From Legionella impletisoli (GTDB taxonomy: Bacteria; Pseudomonadota; Gammaproteobacteria; Legionellales; Legionellaceae): a stretch of 64,000 nucleotides of DNA. The notes beneath the pieces were generated by a model that worked only from the letters and a program-made list of their open reading frames with translations, did not search any database and was not told the DNA's origin. The translations under genes were made by a program, and so were the position numbers. The stretch covers positions 310,001-374,000 of the forward strand of contig NZ_CAAAIA010000001.1 in assembly GCF_900639875.1 (NCBI RefSeq). Direction: 5' to 3'. The stretch's first letter is position 1; every line of letters starts with the position of its first letter. Below, one piece after another: positions 46,581 through 56,146 of the stretch.

Positions 46581-46664
46581 TGTCATCCTGAATGCAGTGA
46601 AGGATCTCAAGTTGTTAATGATTGAAGCTAACTCTAGGAGATCTTCCCTTTGGTTCAGGATGAT
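46581..46664. repeat. MITE-like palindromic intergenic repeat
   Basis: TGTCATCCTGAATGCAGTGAAGGATCTC (46581-46608) is inverted, imperfectly, as GAGATCTTCCCTTTGGTTCAGGATGAT (46638-46664). This is the widespread bacterial palindromic repeat type beginning GTCATCCTGA and carrying AAGGATCT. It lies between the symporter and the four-repeat protein gene. Confidence 0.65.
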
Positions 46665-46797
46665 GTTAATCCATTATGTACATAATACTCTCTATGCATT
46701 TTAAATTAACCGCAAAGAGGAAGAGAAATAATTATACAATTTGTATTTTTTGTAAGTTTATGTATAATAATTGCTCTTTAATATTGGTCCAACGATT

Positions 46798-48249
46798 ATG
46801 AAAAAAATTAATTTTAATGCTTTTTCCTTGGCAAAAATACATGAAACCATTTTACAGAATACGATACCTAATGTGCTTAAGATACTTGGCTTAAACCGTC
46901 CTCAACTAGATAAGCTATTGTCACATTACCATTGTTATCAATGTTCTCTTACAGTTCAAGAAATAAGGAAATATTCAGTTGAACATTTAGCAACTTATTT
47001 TGGTGACGCCTATCATCTACCAACTGACCAATTTATTGCCCGTTTCTACCCTATTCCTAAAGAACAATCATCCACGGTAAATCCAGTTAACCCAGAGCTG
47101 TCAACATCCAGTTATCATTTGACTCTAGCAAGCATACATCAAGTAATTCTTTCAAACAAATCGCTAGATAGCGCTCTTTTCGCTCTTAACTTAAAACGAT
47201 CCCAGTTAGAAACTATTTTAAATAAATTTGAATACAATGGGGGCAATCTAACCCTTCAAGAATTCAGAACGATTTCAGTTGAAGAATTAAAATCTAAATT
47301 AGGGAATCAATATGATGGACCAATATCCCGAGAGCGATATACCCTTAACCCTCAGCACGAAATAACTTTAGCTAAAATTCACTCCTTCGCTCGCGCTGGC
47401 CTAAGCTTAAAAGTAACGTCTCAAAAGCTCGGATGCTCTTTGGAGAAAATTCGAATTTTTTTAAGTCAATTTAGTTACCAAGGAGTGCCCTTAACGTTTC
47501 AGCAGCTCAACACTATGTGCCCTCAATTATTACAAGACGTCTTTCAAGATGCATACACCGAAATTATCCTTAAAAAACCGGTCGATCTTTCTAAGCTTAG
47601 TTTGCGAGAAATTCACGCAACGCTTCTTTTAGAACGTGACTCTTCGGTTGCTGGGGCCAATCGATTAGGAGTTTATCTATCTCATTTAAATGATTACTTA
47701 AGACAATTTAAGTTCCGAGGAGTGATTTTAAACGCCAATCGACTTAAAGAGTGCTTAGCAGAAGATCTAGAGCGCGAACTTGGAGATCTTTATAACTTGC
47801 CTCTTGTGCAAGATCAGGTGAGTGCGACAAATCTAGATACTCATGAAGCCCCTAAGCGATTCGAATCAACCGAACCAGAAGTACAACCAGCGATTATTCT
47901 TCAAAGGGAAGAGGCTACATTAGACACTCAACTTGAATCAGAATTTGGACCAGCTTTTTCTTCAATTTCTTACGATAATCGATGGACGCCTGAGAGGTTT
48001 TATCCATCACAAAGTCGCCAGAGTTTTTTCTCAAACCCTAGTTCAAGTTCAGTTACCGCCTCAACTTCCAACCCGACCCCTCAAGATATTTGGGATGACG
48101 AATCCCCTGCTTATAAACGCCGTAGATTGTCTAGCCACAATCTTTCCGTTGATTCTCTTGCACCCACTCAACGTTACTCAATCAATCCGTTAGATGTGCT
48201 TCATGAAAATATAGATGAGTATGTTGCGAGCTTATTTAAAAACTCTTAA
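46798..48249 (+). CDS. Unknown protein with four HTH-like internal repeats and an NLS-like cluster
   Basis: From the ATG at 46798 the protein is 483 residues; a TTG nine codons earlier is possible, and no clear ribosome binding site is seen for either. Four homologous units of about 67 residues start at FSLAKIH (residue 9), LTLASIH (108), ITLAKIH (189) and LSLREIH (267). Each has helices with an L/I-x-x-x-L-x-x pattern, a motif like YQxxxLTxQEfR, then a YxxP end. They look like helical, homeodomain- or HTH-like units. The tail is Ser/Pro-rich with YKRRRLS near residue 440. I know no family. It may be a secreted DNA-binding effector, which is inference. Confidence 0.8.
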   Translation: MKKINFNAFSLAKIHETILQNTIPNVLKILGLNRPQLDKLLSHYHCYQCSLTVQEIRKYSVEHLATYFGDAYHLPTDQFIARFYPIPKEQSSTVNPVNPELSTSSYHLTLASIHQVILSNKSLDSALFALNLKRSQLETILNKFEYNGGNLTLQEFRTISVEELKSKLGNQYDGPISRERYTLNPQHEITLAKIHSFARAGLSLKVTSQKLGCSLEKIRIFLSQFSYQGVPLTFQQLNTMCPQLLQDVFQDAYTEIILKKPVDLSKLSLREIHATLLLERDSSVAGANRLGVYLSHLNDYLRQFKFRGVILNANRLKECLAEDLERELGDLYNLPLVQDQVSATNLDTHEAPKRFESTEPEVQPAIILQREEATLDTQLESEFGPAFSSISYDNRWTPERFYPSQSRQSFFSNPSSSSVTASTSNPTPQDIWDDESPAYKRRRLSSHNLSVDSLAPTQRYSINPLDVLHENIDEYVASLFKNS

Positions 48250-48307
48250 ATTTGTACGAATTTTAATAAAAAAGGTCCGTACGGTATTTATAATTGTTTC
48301 GTCACTA

Positions 48308-48321
48308 CGTTACTCGTAACG
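48308..48321. terminator. Tight hairpin between convergent genes
   Basis: CGTTAC-TC-GTAACG forms a perfect 6-bp stem with a very short loop. It lies between the four-repeat gene and the SDR gene and is followed on the plus strand by ACGTTTTC. It is a weak candidate for transcription end. Confidence 0.35.
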
Positions 48322-48395
48322 ACGTTTTCATTACTAATACCATACTGAGAAACAACGCTTTGTTTGCTTTAGGCTTTATTAAGCAAGCGCTTGGC

Positions 48396-49244
48396 TCATG
48401 CTCCAAGCTCCTTTTTTGATACGGCAATGAGCAATTTATCCATCATCTTAACGCTCAATAGGCGCTTTAACATAATAAAGAGGTAAGCTGGTAAGGTGAC
48501 CAGATATTTTGCTTTAGGCTTTTTTGACTCAATTGCGTGAATCAATTTATTCACCACAGCCTCAGGAGATTTAGTAAAGATAGAGTCTTTTTTCTGCATG
48601 CGATAATCTCCTAGCATTCGCTGGTACTGGGCATTAAAATGACTTTCTGTCATATTAATTTCATCTTGGGCTTGGGAAACACTGGTCTCTCTGAATTGAC
48701 TGGTTATTGGCCCAGGCTCAATACAAATGACTTCAATTCCTGAGGGTTTCAATTCAAGCCTTAAAGTATCAGTCAGTCCTTCAACTGCATATTTTGAAGC
48801 GTTGTAAGCACCGCGAAAAGGCAAACTAATGACTCCAAGAATAGAGCTGATATTAATGATTCGCCCTGTTCTTTGTGCTCGCATCACAGGAATAACTAAG
48901 CGAGTTAGCTCCATCAGCCCAAAGACGTTCGTTTCAAATTGTTGTCGTAACGCATCTCTTGAAATATCCTCTAAAGCACCGGCTTGACCATAGCCGGCAT
49001 TATTGATCAACACATCTAAACGCCCATCCACCTTGATCATCAATTCTTCAAAACCAGCTCGGATGGATTCACTAGAACTCAGGTCCATTTGCAAAGCCTC
49101 AATGCCTTGCTCAATTAGTCGATTTACATCTTCAAGCTTGCGACACGATGCGATCACTCGATGACCACGTTTAGATAAAGCCTGACTCGCCTTAAGTCCT
49201 ATTCCAGTTGAGCACCCCGTGATGAAAATTACTTTTGAACTCAT
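48396..49244 (-). CDS. Short-chain dehydrogenase/reductase
   Basis: This 282-residue NAD(P) oxidoreductase has TGCSTGIGLKASQAL (nucleotide loop), NNAGYGQAGALED, and catalytic Ser with the YNASKYAVEGL motif. PGPITSQF follows. The C-terminal part is hydrophobic (YLVTLPAYLFIMLKRLLS), possibly membrane-attached. It overlaps the acetate kinase stop by 4 bp and is the last gene of a three-gene coupled operon. Substrate unknown. Confidence 0.9.
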   Translation of the reverse strand: MSSKVIFITGCSTGIGLKASQALSKRGHRVIASCRKLEDVNRLIEQGIEALQMDLSSSESIRAGFEELMIKVDGRLDVLINNAGYGQAGALEDISRDALRQQFETNVFGLMELTRLVIPVMRAQRTGRIINISSILGVISLPFRGAYNASKYAVEGLTDTLRLELKPSGIEVICIEPGPITSQFRETSVSQAQDEINMTESHFNAQYQRMLGDYRMQKKDSIFTKSPEAVVNKLIHAIESKKPKAKYLVTLPAYLFIMLKRLLSVKMMDKLLIAVSKKELGA

Positions 49245-50401
49245 AAAACACCCGCCGTTTGTTTCGCGATAATTTCTTCTTCATCTGTTGGAAGTACCAA
49301 TACAGGAATTGAAGAGGCTGGCGTTGAAATCCTGATAGAATGATTTGCATTAGCGTCATCCTGAATACTCACTCCGAACCAATCCATATAGTTACAGATA
49401 AGACGACGAACGAATACATCATTACAGCCCATTGCCCCGGTAAATACAAAAGCATCCATCCCGCCTAAGGTCATGATTAAACTGCCCAATTCTTTTGCCG
49501 CCATATAACAAAAAAGTTCGATGGCTTCGTTTGCTTCAGCATCATCTGAGTCTTCTAAATCTCGCATATCGCCACTAATGCCTGATACGCCAAGAAGGCC
49601 CGAACGTTCATATAGTAACGTGTCAATTTCACTTAGAGCGTATTCTTTTTCTTGTTGCAAATAAAGCACGATGCCAGGGTCAAGCTGACCACAACGTGTT
49701 GACATCATTAACCCTTCTAGAGCGGTAAATCCCATAGTCGTAGAAACACTTTTGCCATTTTTCAACGCACACATACTCGCCCCACTGCCAAGGTGAGCAA
49801 TGATAACTCGGCTATTCTCTAAAGAACCAATATATTCAGGTAAAATAGAAGCGATATACTCGTAAGATAGGCCGTGAAATCCATAGCGAAGAATAGATTC
49901 TCGATGCACAAGTTCTCGAGGCAAGGCATATTGTTGCGCTAACCAGGGCTGAGTTCGATGAAAAGCAGTATCAAAGCAAGCAACTTGTTTTAAATTAGGA
50001 TATTTTTCTGACAAACAATCAATGAGTATTAAATTATGGGGCTGATGAAGTGGCGCCAAAGGGATCAGCGCCTTGAGTTTTTTCATGATAGATTCGTTAA
50101 TTTCGACAGGGCCCTTAAACTCTAGACCACCATGAACGATGCGATGACCTGCAGCCACCAGCTCAAATGATGATTGCTCTTCACACCACGTTAATATTTC
50201 GAATAAAGCATTTTTATAACCGCTATCGATGGATTGTTTATCCTTAAGCTTTTCACCATGTTTGTCTTTTATGCTTAAGGTTGCCTCATCATGGATGCGA
50301 TCCACTTCAAAGCGCCATGCTAAGGTATGTTTACCCGCCTCATACAACGCACATTTTAGGCTATTTGACCCGGCGTTACAGGTTAAAATATTCTCCGTCA
50401 T
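49241..50401 (-). CDS. ackA: Acetate/propionate kinase
   Basis: This 386-residue ASKHA-fold kinase makes acyl phosphate from ATP and acetate or propionate. N-terminal NAGSNSLKCALYE, GHRIVHGGLEF, FDTAFHRTQP, YGFHGLSYEYI, and HLGSGASMCALKNGKSVSTTMGFT are the family signatures. It overlaps the phosphotransacylase by 4 bp and the SDR gene by 4 bp. The gene order suggests acyl-phosphate to acyl-CoA exchange linked to a reductase. Confidence 0.94.
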   Translation of the reverse strand: MTENILTCNAGSNSLKCALYEAGKHTLAWRFEVDRIHDEATLSIKDKHGEKLKDKQSIDSGYKNALFEILTWCEEQSSFELVAAGHRIVHGGLEFKGPVEINESIMKKLKALIPLAPLHQPHNLILIDCLSEKYPNLKQVACFDTAFHRTQPWLAQQYALPRELVHRESILRYGFHGLSYEYIASILPEYIGSLENSRVIIAHLGSGASMCALKNGKSVSTTMGFTALEGLMMSTRCGQLDPGIVLYLQQEKEYALSEIDTLLYERSGLLGVSGISGDMRDLEDSDDAEANEAIELFCYMAAKELGSLIMTLGGMDAFVFTGAMGCNDVFVRRLICNYMDWFGVSIQDDANANHSIRISTPASSIPVLVLPTDEEEIIAKQTAGVL

Positions 50402-51348
50402 AATTCCCTGGTTTCCTTACCATTGACATAAAGTAAGGCTAACGCAGCGGATGCTAAGCGCGCCTTTACCCCGCCTACACGACTCGTCAACATAATGGGA
50501 ACATGCGCTCCCATGACAATTCCTGCGGCATTATACCCTGAAAGGTATTTCATTTGCTTATAAAGCATATTGCCGGATTCAATATCGGGCACAATGAGAA
50601 TGTCTACATCACCCGCGACGTTTGATTTAATCTGCTTGATTTCGGCGGCTTCTTTTGAGATGGCATTGTCAAAAGCCAAGGGCCCATCTAAAACTCCCCC
50701 CGTAATCCAATCCCTTTCTGCCATTTTGCATAACGCGGCAGCCTCTACTGTCGATGGAATTTTATGCGTAATTTTTTCTGTTGCAGAGAGTATTGCTACT
50801 TTGGGGGTTCCAAATCCACAGGCGCGAAATAGGTCAATGGCATTTTGAATAATATCTTTTTTATCTTCGAGAGTCGGCTTTATATTAATGGCGGCATCGC
50901 TTAGCCATAGTGGTTTGGGGTAAATCTCTCGCGGTATATCCATGCAAAAAACATGACTAATTCGTCTTGCCGTTCGCAACCCAGAATCTTTACTGACCAC
51001 AAAACTGAGCAACTCATCTGTATGGATATGACCTTTCATTAAGGCATCCACTTCCCCTTTACTTGCCATGCGTACAGCCGTTTCAGCAGCTTCATGACTA
51101 TGTTTCGTTGCAATTAACTCAAAGTTTGATATATCGAGCGAGGCGTCTTCTGCTGCTTTTAAAATTTTATCTTCAGGACCAACGAAAACCGGTTCTATTA
51201 AGTTTTCTTTTGCAGCGGCTATAGCCCCTTCTATAGAATTTTTTTCAACAGGATGGACAATAGCCGTTTTTAAAGAATGAACAATTCCCTTAGAATCCTC
51301 TAATAAACGCTCGTAAAAAGGAATTTCAAGTTCTGAATTATGACTCAT
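50398..51348 (-). CDS. Phosphate acyl(acetyl/butyryl)transferase
   Basis: This 316-residue enzyme of the PTA/PTB family swaps CoA and phosphate on short acyl groups. MKGHIHTDELLSFV, DAAINIKPTLEDKKDIIQNAIDL, and NVAGDVDILIVPDIESGNMLYKQMKYL match phosphate butyryltransferase-like proteins, which are shorter than E. coli Pta. It is the first gene of the run with ackA and the SDR. Acyl chain length specificity is not resolved. Confidence 0.9.
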   Translation of the reverse strand: MSHNSELEIPFYERLLEDSKGIVHSLKTAIVHPVEKNSIEGAIAAAKENLIEPVFVGPEDKILKAAEDASLDISNFELIATKHSHEAAETAVRMASKGEVDALMKGHIHTDELLSFVVSKDSGLRTARRISHVFCMDIPREIYPKPLWLSDAAINIKPTLEDKKDIIQNAIDLFRACGFGTPKVAILSATEKITHKIPSTVEAAALCKMAERDWITGGVLDGPLAFDNAISKEAAEIKQIKSNVAGDVDILIVPDIESGNMLYKQMKYLSGYNAAGIVMGAHVPIMLTSRVGGVKARLASAALALLYVNGKETREL

Positions 51349-51587
51349 TACCGCTCCTTAATAACAAAAAAAACTTCCCTAATTTCGCCCGCTTACCTGA
51401 GCTTAGATACGCTTGAAACTATAAACGCTTGTTGATGCGACTCAACCAACGGGAGCTGGCTAACATTATTTAATAGCTCATTCTTTTGTAATTCTTATGA
51501 TAGCAGAATTAGTGTTGAACAATTGCAATATCCTGCTTATATTAACAAATGCGTAGCTTAATCTAAACTTTATATAGGCAACACCCT

Positions 51588-53120
51588 ATGCATCGCTCTG
51601 CCGATAGATTTATCTGGTTTTTCTTTATCACTTTTCTGGCTATTCAAATACTAATCGAGGCCAATAGTCTCATCCATCATGACATCATCTGGAGTTTAGA
51701 AATTGGCAAGCGCATGTTTTCAGGAGGCCACTATGGAAGTGATTTTTTTGAAACCAACCCATCACTTTTATATTTTATACATGGGAGTTTAGTCCTACTT
51801 GCTGAGGCGATACCGATTAAACCCATTACCGCATTTTATAGTTTTCTAGCTGGTTTGACGGGACTTTGTTATTTTATTTCGTTTAAAATAATTCGGAATT
51901 TATTTAGCATAGATGAAACAGCCGGGAATTATTTACTCATTGCTCTGGCTCTTAGCTTAGGATTGGCAACGCTTGCTGATTACGGTCAAAAAGAGCAAAT
52001 CATGTTGCTTTTATCATTACCCTATTTTTTCTTAAATCTTTCTTTTCTATTGAATAAACCGCGCTCGGCTTGGCTAGGAGGTCTAGTTGGTGCCATGGCT
52101 GGCATTGGCTTTGCTTTAAAGCCTCCATATTTTTTTATTCCATTTTGTTTAACGGAACTATGGCTTTTTTGGAATAAAAAATCATTGTCAGTATTTCTAC
52201 GTTGGGACCTTGCTGCTTTAGCACTTGTTCAAGTTGTTTATTTGATTAGTTTTATTATCTTTACACCGACCTATCTTACCGAAATTTTGCCGGTCATCTT
52301 AGCCACTTATGTGCCAGAACATTATGTACATATTAATATTTTACTGCTCCAAGCCCCTCTGTTATTTTTTTTCATTTCACTCATTATCTGGGCATTTTGT
52401 TATCAAAAAAACCGCTTGAATTCGATAATCCAGTATTTATTTATGATATGCCTTGGGTTTGCATTAAGTTATCTTTTACAGAGTAAAGGTTGGCGCTATC
52501 AAGCATTGCCGCTATATGCAACAAACATTCTATTAGTGAGCTTAATTGGATTATCCGGGTTTCGAAAGTTTAAACATGCTCGAATAGAAAGGTATTTATT
52601 AATAATGACGCTATTTATTTCTAGCGTCTCATTTTATGTTGTTCCGATTGCATTAAATACTAAAAATCAGATGCAATGCGCGTTTAATAGCCAGTGTGCG
52701 TTTAATCATATGGTAAATGAAGTATCTTACTATGCTCAAAATGAACCTTTTTTTATGTTTAGCACTTACATGCAATCCGCCTATTTTATGTATTACGGTC
52801 ACATGAAGTTAGGGTCACGTTTTTGTTCCTTATGGCCACTGCCTGGCTTAGTGAACCATCCAGCTAATCCAGACATGGAATACTCATTGCAACAACGCAT
52901 CTTAGAAGATTTTAAACGATTTAAACCCAAGTTAGTCCTTGTTAATATCAATGTGAATAATTATGAACAGTATGGGTATATTCATGACTCGGATTTCAAT
53001 TTCCTAACCTTTATGGAAAAAAATAAGGCTTTTAAACAACTGTGGCAAGAATATCATTGGGTGAAGCGGATTCAATATAATCCTTTGTATTCATTTGATC
53101 TTTATTTAAAACGATCTTAG
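51588..53120 (+). CDS. GT-C-like polytopic membrane protein (ArnT/PMT-type glycosyltransferase candidate)
   Basis: This 510-residue protein has about ten to twelve membrane helices. The first lumenal/periplasmic loop contains HHDIIWSLEIGKRMFSGG then DFFETNPSLLYFIHG, similar to the Asp-bearing first loop of GT39/PMT family enzymes. A C-terminal globular part (about 365-510) is soluble. It probably transfers a sugar from a lipid carrier, but the donor and acceptor are unknown. It is opposite to galE, GtrA and the FAD gene, so a shared envelope-glycan role is likely. Confidence 0.7.
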   Translation: MHRSADRFIWFFFITFLAIQILIEANSLIHHDIIWSLEIGKRMFSGGHYGSDFFETNPSLLYFIHGSLVLLAEAIPIKPITAFYSFLAGLTGLCYFISFKIIRNLFSIDETAGNYLLIALALSLGLATLADYGQKEQIMLLLSLPYFFLNLSFLLNKPRSAWLGGLVGAMAGIGFALKPPYFFIPFCLTELWLFWNKKSLSVFLRWDLAALALVQVVYLISFIIFTPTYLTEILPVILATYVPEHYVHINILLLQAPLLFFFISLIIWAFCYQKNRLNSIIQYLFMICLGFALSYLLQSKGWRYQALPLYATNILLVSLIGLSGFRKFKHARIERYLLIMTLFISSVSFYVVPIALNTKNQMQCAFNSQCAFNHMVNEVSYYAQNEPFFMFSTYMQSAYFMYYGHMKLGSRFCSLWPLPGLVNHPANPDMEYSLQQRILEDFKRFKPKLVLVNINVNNYEQYGYIHDSDFNFLTFMEKNKAFKQLWQEYHWVKRIQYNPLYSFDLYLKRS

Positions 53121-53145
53121 ATGATTTTATTGAGGTTTTGAGCTC

Positions 53146-54156
53146 TTAGGCCGAAAAGCTTGAACGATTTTTTTGCCAATTCCAACTATCATGCACCATT
53201 TGCTCTAAAGAACGAGTTGCATGCCAATTTAACTTTAATTGTGCTTTTGATGTATCGGCCCAATAAGCCGCTAAATCTCCTGGGCGTCGTGATTTTATCT
53301 TAGTTGGAATAGTGCAACAGTTCACTTGTTCGAAGGTTTGAACCACATCTAATACCGAATATCCCTTGCCGGTTCCTAAATTAAATACGTCAAATCCTGT
53401 ATGGTTTATTAAGTAATTTATCGCGGAAATATGACCTTCTACTAAGTCTAAAACGTGAATATAATCACGAACTCCAGTCCCATCATGGGTGGAATAGTCA
53501 TCACCGAATATCGGCAAGTAATCACGTTTTTTCAGCGCGACCTCGTTTATATAAGGCATCAAGTTATTTGGTACTCCTCTTTGCGTATCGCCAATGAGCC
53601 CATCTGGGTGAGCGCCAATGGGATTAAAATATCGTAATGCAATCGCTGAAAAATCATCATCGGAATGACAAATATTCTTTAATAAGACTTCAACGGATTG
53701 TTTTGTATCACCATAGGTATTGATAGGAACAGTTGGATGCGATTCAGTATAAGGGCTGGTAATTGGCTGGCCATATACTGTTGCGGAAGAAGAAAAAACA
53801 ATTTTTTTCAGATTAACACCCTGCATGGCTTGTAATAAATTAAAACTGCCAACCAAATTGGTTTCATAATAATCTAGAGGGGAGAGCCTTGATTCATAGA
53901 CTGATTTTAAACCCGCGAAATGAACAACGAGATCAAAGCTTCTGTTTTTGAATAAAGCGTGTAACTCATTTTTATTTCTTAAATCGATCTTATAAAATTC
54001 GAATGATGTTGCGGTGAGTGTTTCAATAGCCGTTATAATGTCAATTGAGGAATTGATGAGATTATCAATTGCCGTAATCTTAAATCCTTTATTTAAAGCC
54101 TCAACCACAAAATGACTACCAATATACCCCAAACCTCCAGTCACTAAAATATGCAC
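53146..54156 (-). CDS. galE: UDP-glucose 4-epimerase
   Basis: This 336-residue extended SDR interconverts UDP-glucose and UDP-galactose. N-terminal TGGLGYIGSHFV, then FSSSATVYG, and the catalytic YGDTKQSVE (YxxxK) are present. SRRPGDLAAYWADTSKAQ is the typical C-terminal segment. It is 30 bp after the GtrA gene. It provides galactose for envelope glycans. Confidence 0.95.
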   Translation of the reverse strand: MHILVTGGLGYIGSHFVVEALNKGFKITAIDNLINSSIDIITAIETLTATSFEFYKIDLRNKNELHALFKNRSFDLVVHFAGLKSVYESRLSPLDYYETNLVGSFNLLQAMQGVNLKKIVFSSSATVYGQPITSPYTESHPTVPINTYGDTKQSVEVLLKNICHSDDDFSAIALRYFNPIGAHPDGLIGDTQRGVPNNLMPYINEVALKKRDYLPIFGDDYSTHDGTGVRDYIHVLDLVEGHISAINYLINHTGFDVFNLGTGKGYSVLDVVQTFEQVNCCTIPTKIKSRRPGDLAAYWADTSKAQLKLNWHATRSLEQMVHDSWNWQKNRSSFSA

Positions 54157-54186
54157 GATAACTGTCCTTTCTGAGCATTATTCGGG

Positions 54187-54627
54187 CTATCCACTCTGTA
54201 TTCGCGATGAAGCAAGCGTTTTGAAATATTTATTATCTTGAAACGCAATATTTCGAATCAAGACAAAACTTATAATAAACCCAAAAGCCAGCGCGAAAAT
54301 CCTTGCACATAAGTAGTTGTTGATGTTTAGAACTTCTATCAATATGATCATCATGACCGCATTTATTAAAAGACTAAATAAACTAACAACCAAATGCCGA
54401 TACCAAGCTCCGAAAAAACTTCGCTTGTATTTGTAAAAAAGTAACGCGTTACATAATAAAAAATTTGTTGTAACACCAGGGATAAACCCCAGTACCAATG
54501 CCCATAAATAAAATAGACCTAAGTGATATTTAGCTATATAAAAAGCAAGCGCATCAACGAACGCAGCTGCTCCTCCAACACCGATATACCCTAAGAGTTT
54601 TGTAATAAAAAGAGGGGATGATTTCAT
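54187..54627 (-). CDS. GtrA-family membrane protein
   Basis: This 146-residue protein has four hydrophobic helices. KLLGYIGVGGAAAFVDALAFYIAKY is a standard GtrA start and the LGFIPGVTTNFLLCNALLFY segment follows. GtrA proteins are thought to flip or help move lipid-linked sugars across the inner membrane. It overlaps the FAD oxidoreductase by 4 bp and leads into galE, so it is the middle gene of the operon. Confidence 0.9.
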   Translation of the reverse strand: MKSSPLFITKLLGYIGVGGAAAFVDALAFYIAKYHLGLFYLWALVLGFIPGVTTNFLLCNALLFYKYKRSFFGAWYRHLVVSLFSLLINAVMMIILIEVLNINNYLCARIFALAFGFIISFVLIRNIAFQDNKYFKTLASSRIQSG

Positions 54628-56126
54628 CGAAGTCTCTCAGGAACTAAACGCTCCGTCACTCGGGGCTCTCGATCTTTATCCTCATGGTATTCGGCATCTT
54701 CATTGACATTCCAAACATTATAAATTGTCTTTTCTGCCAGTATATTTTCTACAGTTAACTTGGCCGTCATCATCGCGTGATCTTGATTGTTATACTTATG
54801 CATACCATTTCGGCCGACCAGGTGCAATCCTGGAAAGTGTTCATTTAAATACTCACGAATTGTTGCAACATTCATTTTATAAGTATCATCATAGATTGGA
54901 TAGGCTTTAGGTTGCCGAACTACACAACCATCCACAATTGTAGATTCTTTGATAAGTCCTATCTGATGGATTTCTTTTTTGGCCAGATCTAAAAGATCCT
55001 CATCATCAGCGCTCCATAGACCATCACCTTCAAAGCAAAAATATTCTAGTCCGTAACAGTTCATACCCTGGGTTGGTATTAAATAGGGAGACCAAGAACG
55101 AAAATTTTGAATGCGGCCGACTTTAACAGTGGGATCATGAATATAAATCCAGTTGTCATCAAAATGTCCGTCTTCATTGACGATCAAAGCGACCATCAAA
55201 AAGTCACGATACCTTAAGCCATCCGCAGCCTGAATTATTTTAGGGGGTAAGTCATAGGATAACGCCTGCACTAACTCTCGAAGCGGCATAGAAGAAATAA
55301 TTTGCCGAGCGTAAGCTATTTTTTCTCCATCAGGAGTTTGGTAATGTACACACCAAGTATTATCCTGGCTTAAATACTCAATAGTTGTAACGCATGCTCC
55401 AAGCTCGACACAATTTCCCTGCTGCTGAATTTTTGCTCGCGCTGCTTCCCACATCATCCCTGGCCCCAACTTAGGGTATCGAAAATGAGTAATCAGGGTT
55501 TTAATAGATTGTTGATGTTGAGGTGCTTTTGCAAAGCACGCATTTTTCAGCGCAGTGATTAAAGAAAGCCCCTTAATTCTTTGTGCTGCCCAATCGGATG
55601 AGATCTCCGTACAAGCCATACCCCAGACTTTTTCTGTATAGGTTTTAAAGAATATCTGGAAAAAAAAACGCCCAAACTGGTTGGTTACCCAATCTTGGAA
55701 AGACCGAACGGGCTTAATCGGATAAAGACGATAGCGAAGATAGGAAAATAAAGCAGAAAACGATCGATAAACTCCTAACTTCCATAGGGCTTCAAAGGGC
55801 TTAATTGGGTAGCTAAAAAATTTTTTTTGATAATAAATGCGCGATTTTCTTGGGCGTTCGATAAAATCCTCGCCTAAAAGCTCTTCCCACAACGCTTCAA
55901 TTTCAGATGATTTGGAGAAAAAACGATGTCCACCAATATCAAAACGAAATCCTTTATATTGGACTGTTTTAGAGATACCTCCAACGTATTGGGGATCTTT
56001 TTCTAAAATTAAGCAAGATTTTTTTTCTTTTCCTAGTAAATAGCCAGCCGTTAGCCCAGCTGGACCTGCGCCAATACATAAAACATCGATTAGTCTCTCT
56101 GAAACACAGTCCTTTGCTTCTGTCAT
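54624..56126 (-). CDS. FAD-dependent oxidoreductase, amine-oxidase/UDP-galactopyranose-mutase-like
   Basis: This 500-residue protein has N-terminal FAD motif CIGAGPAGLTAGYLLGKE, EKDPQYVGGISKTV, and FDIGGHRFFSK, typical of the protoporphyrinogen oxidase/Glf superfamily. The C-terminal GRNGMHKYNNQDHAMMTAKL closes the FAD site. It is longer than UDP-galactopyranose mutase (about 370-390), so it is a relative, not a firm Glf call. It is first in the operon with GtrA and galE, so a sugar-nucleotide or lipid-sugar substrate is plausible. Confidence 0.82.
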   Translation of the reverse strand: MTEAKDCVSERLIDVLCIGAGPAGLTAGYLLGKEKKSCLILEKDPQYVGGISKTVQYKGFRFDIGGHRFFSKSSEIEALWEELLGEDFIERPRKSRIYYQKKFFSYPIKPFEALWKLGVYRSFSALFSYLRYRLYPIKPVRSFQDWVTNQFGRFFFQIFFKTYTEKVWGMACTEISSDWAAQRIKGLSLITALKNACFAKAPQHQQSIKTLITHFRYPKLGPGMMWEAARAKIQQQGNCVELGACVTTIEYLSQDNTWCVHYQTPDGEKIAYARQIISSMPLRELVQALSYDLPPKIIQAADGLRYRDFLMVALIVNEDGHFDDNWIYIHDPTVKVGRIQNFRSWSPYLIPTQGMNCYGLEYFCFEGDGLWSADDEDLLDLAKKEIHQIGLIKESTIVDGCVVRQPKAYPIYDDTYKMNVATIREYLNEHFPGLHLVGRNGMHKYNNQDHAMMTAKLTVENILAEKTIYNVWNVNEDAEYHEDKDREPRVTERLVPERLR

Positions 56127-56146
56127 GATGCAGTCCTTGATAAAAA

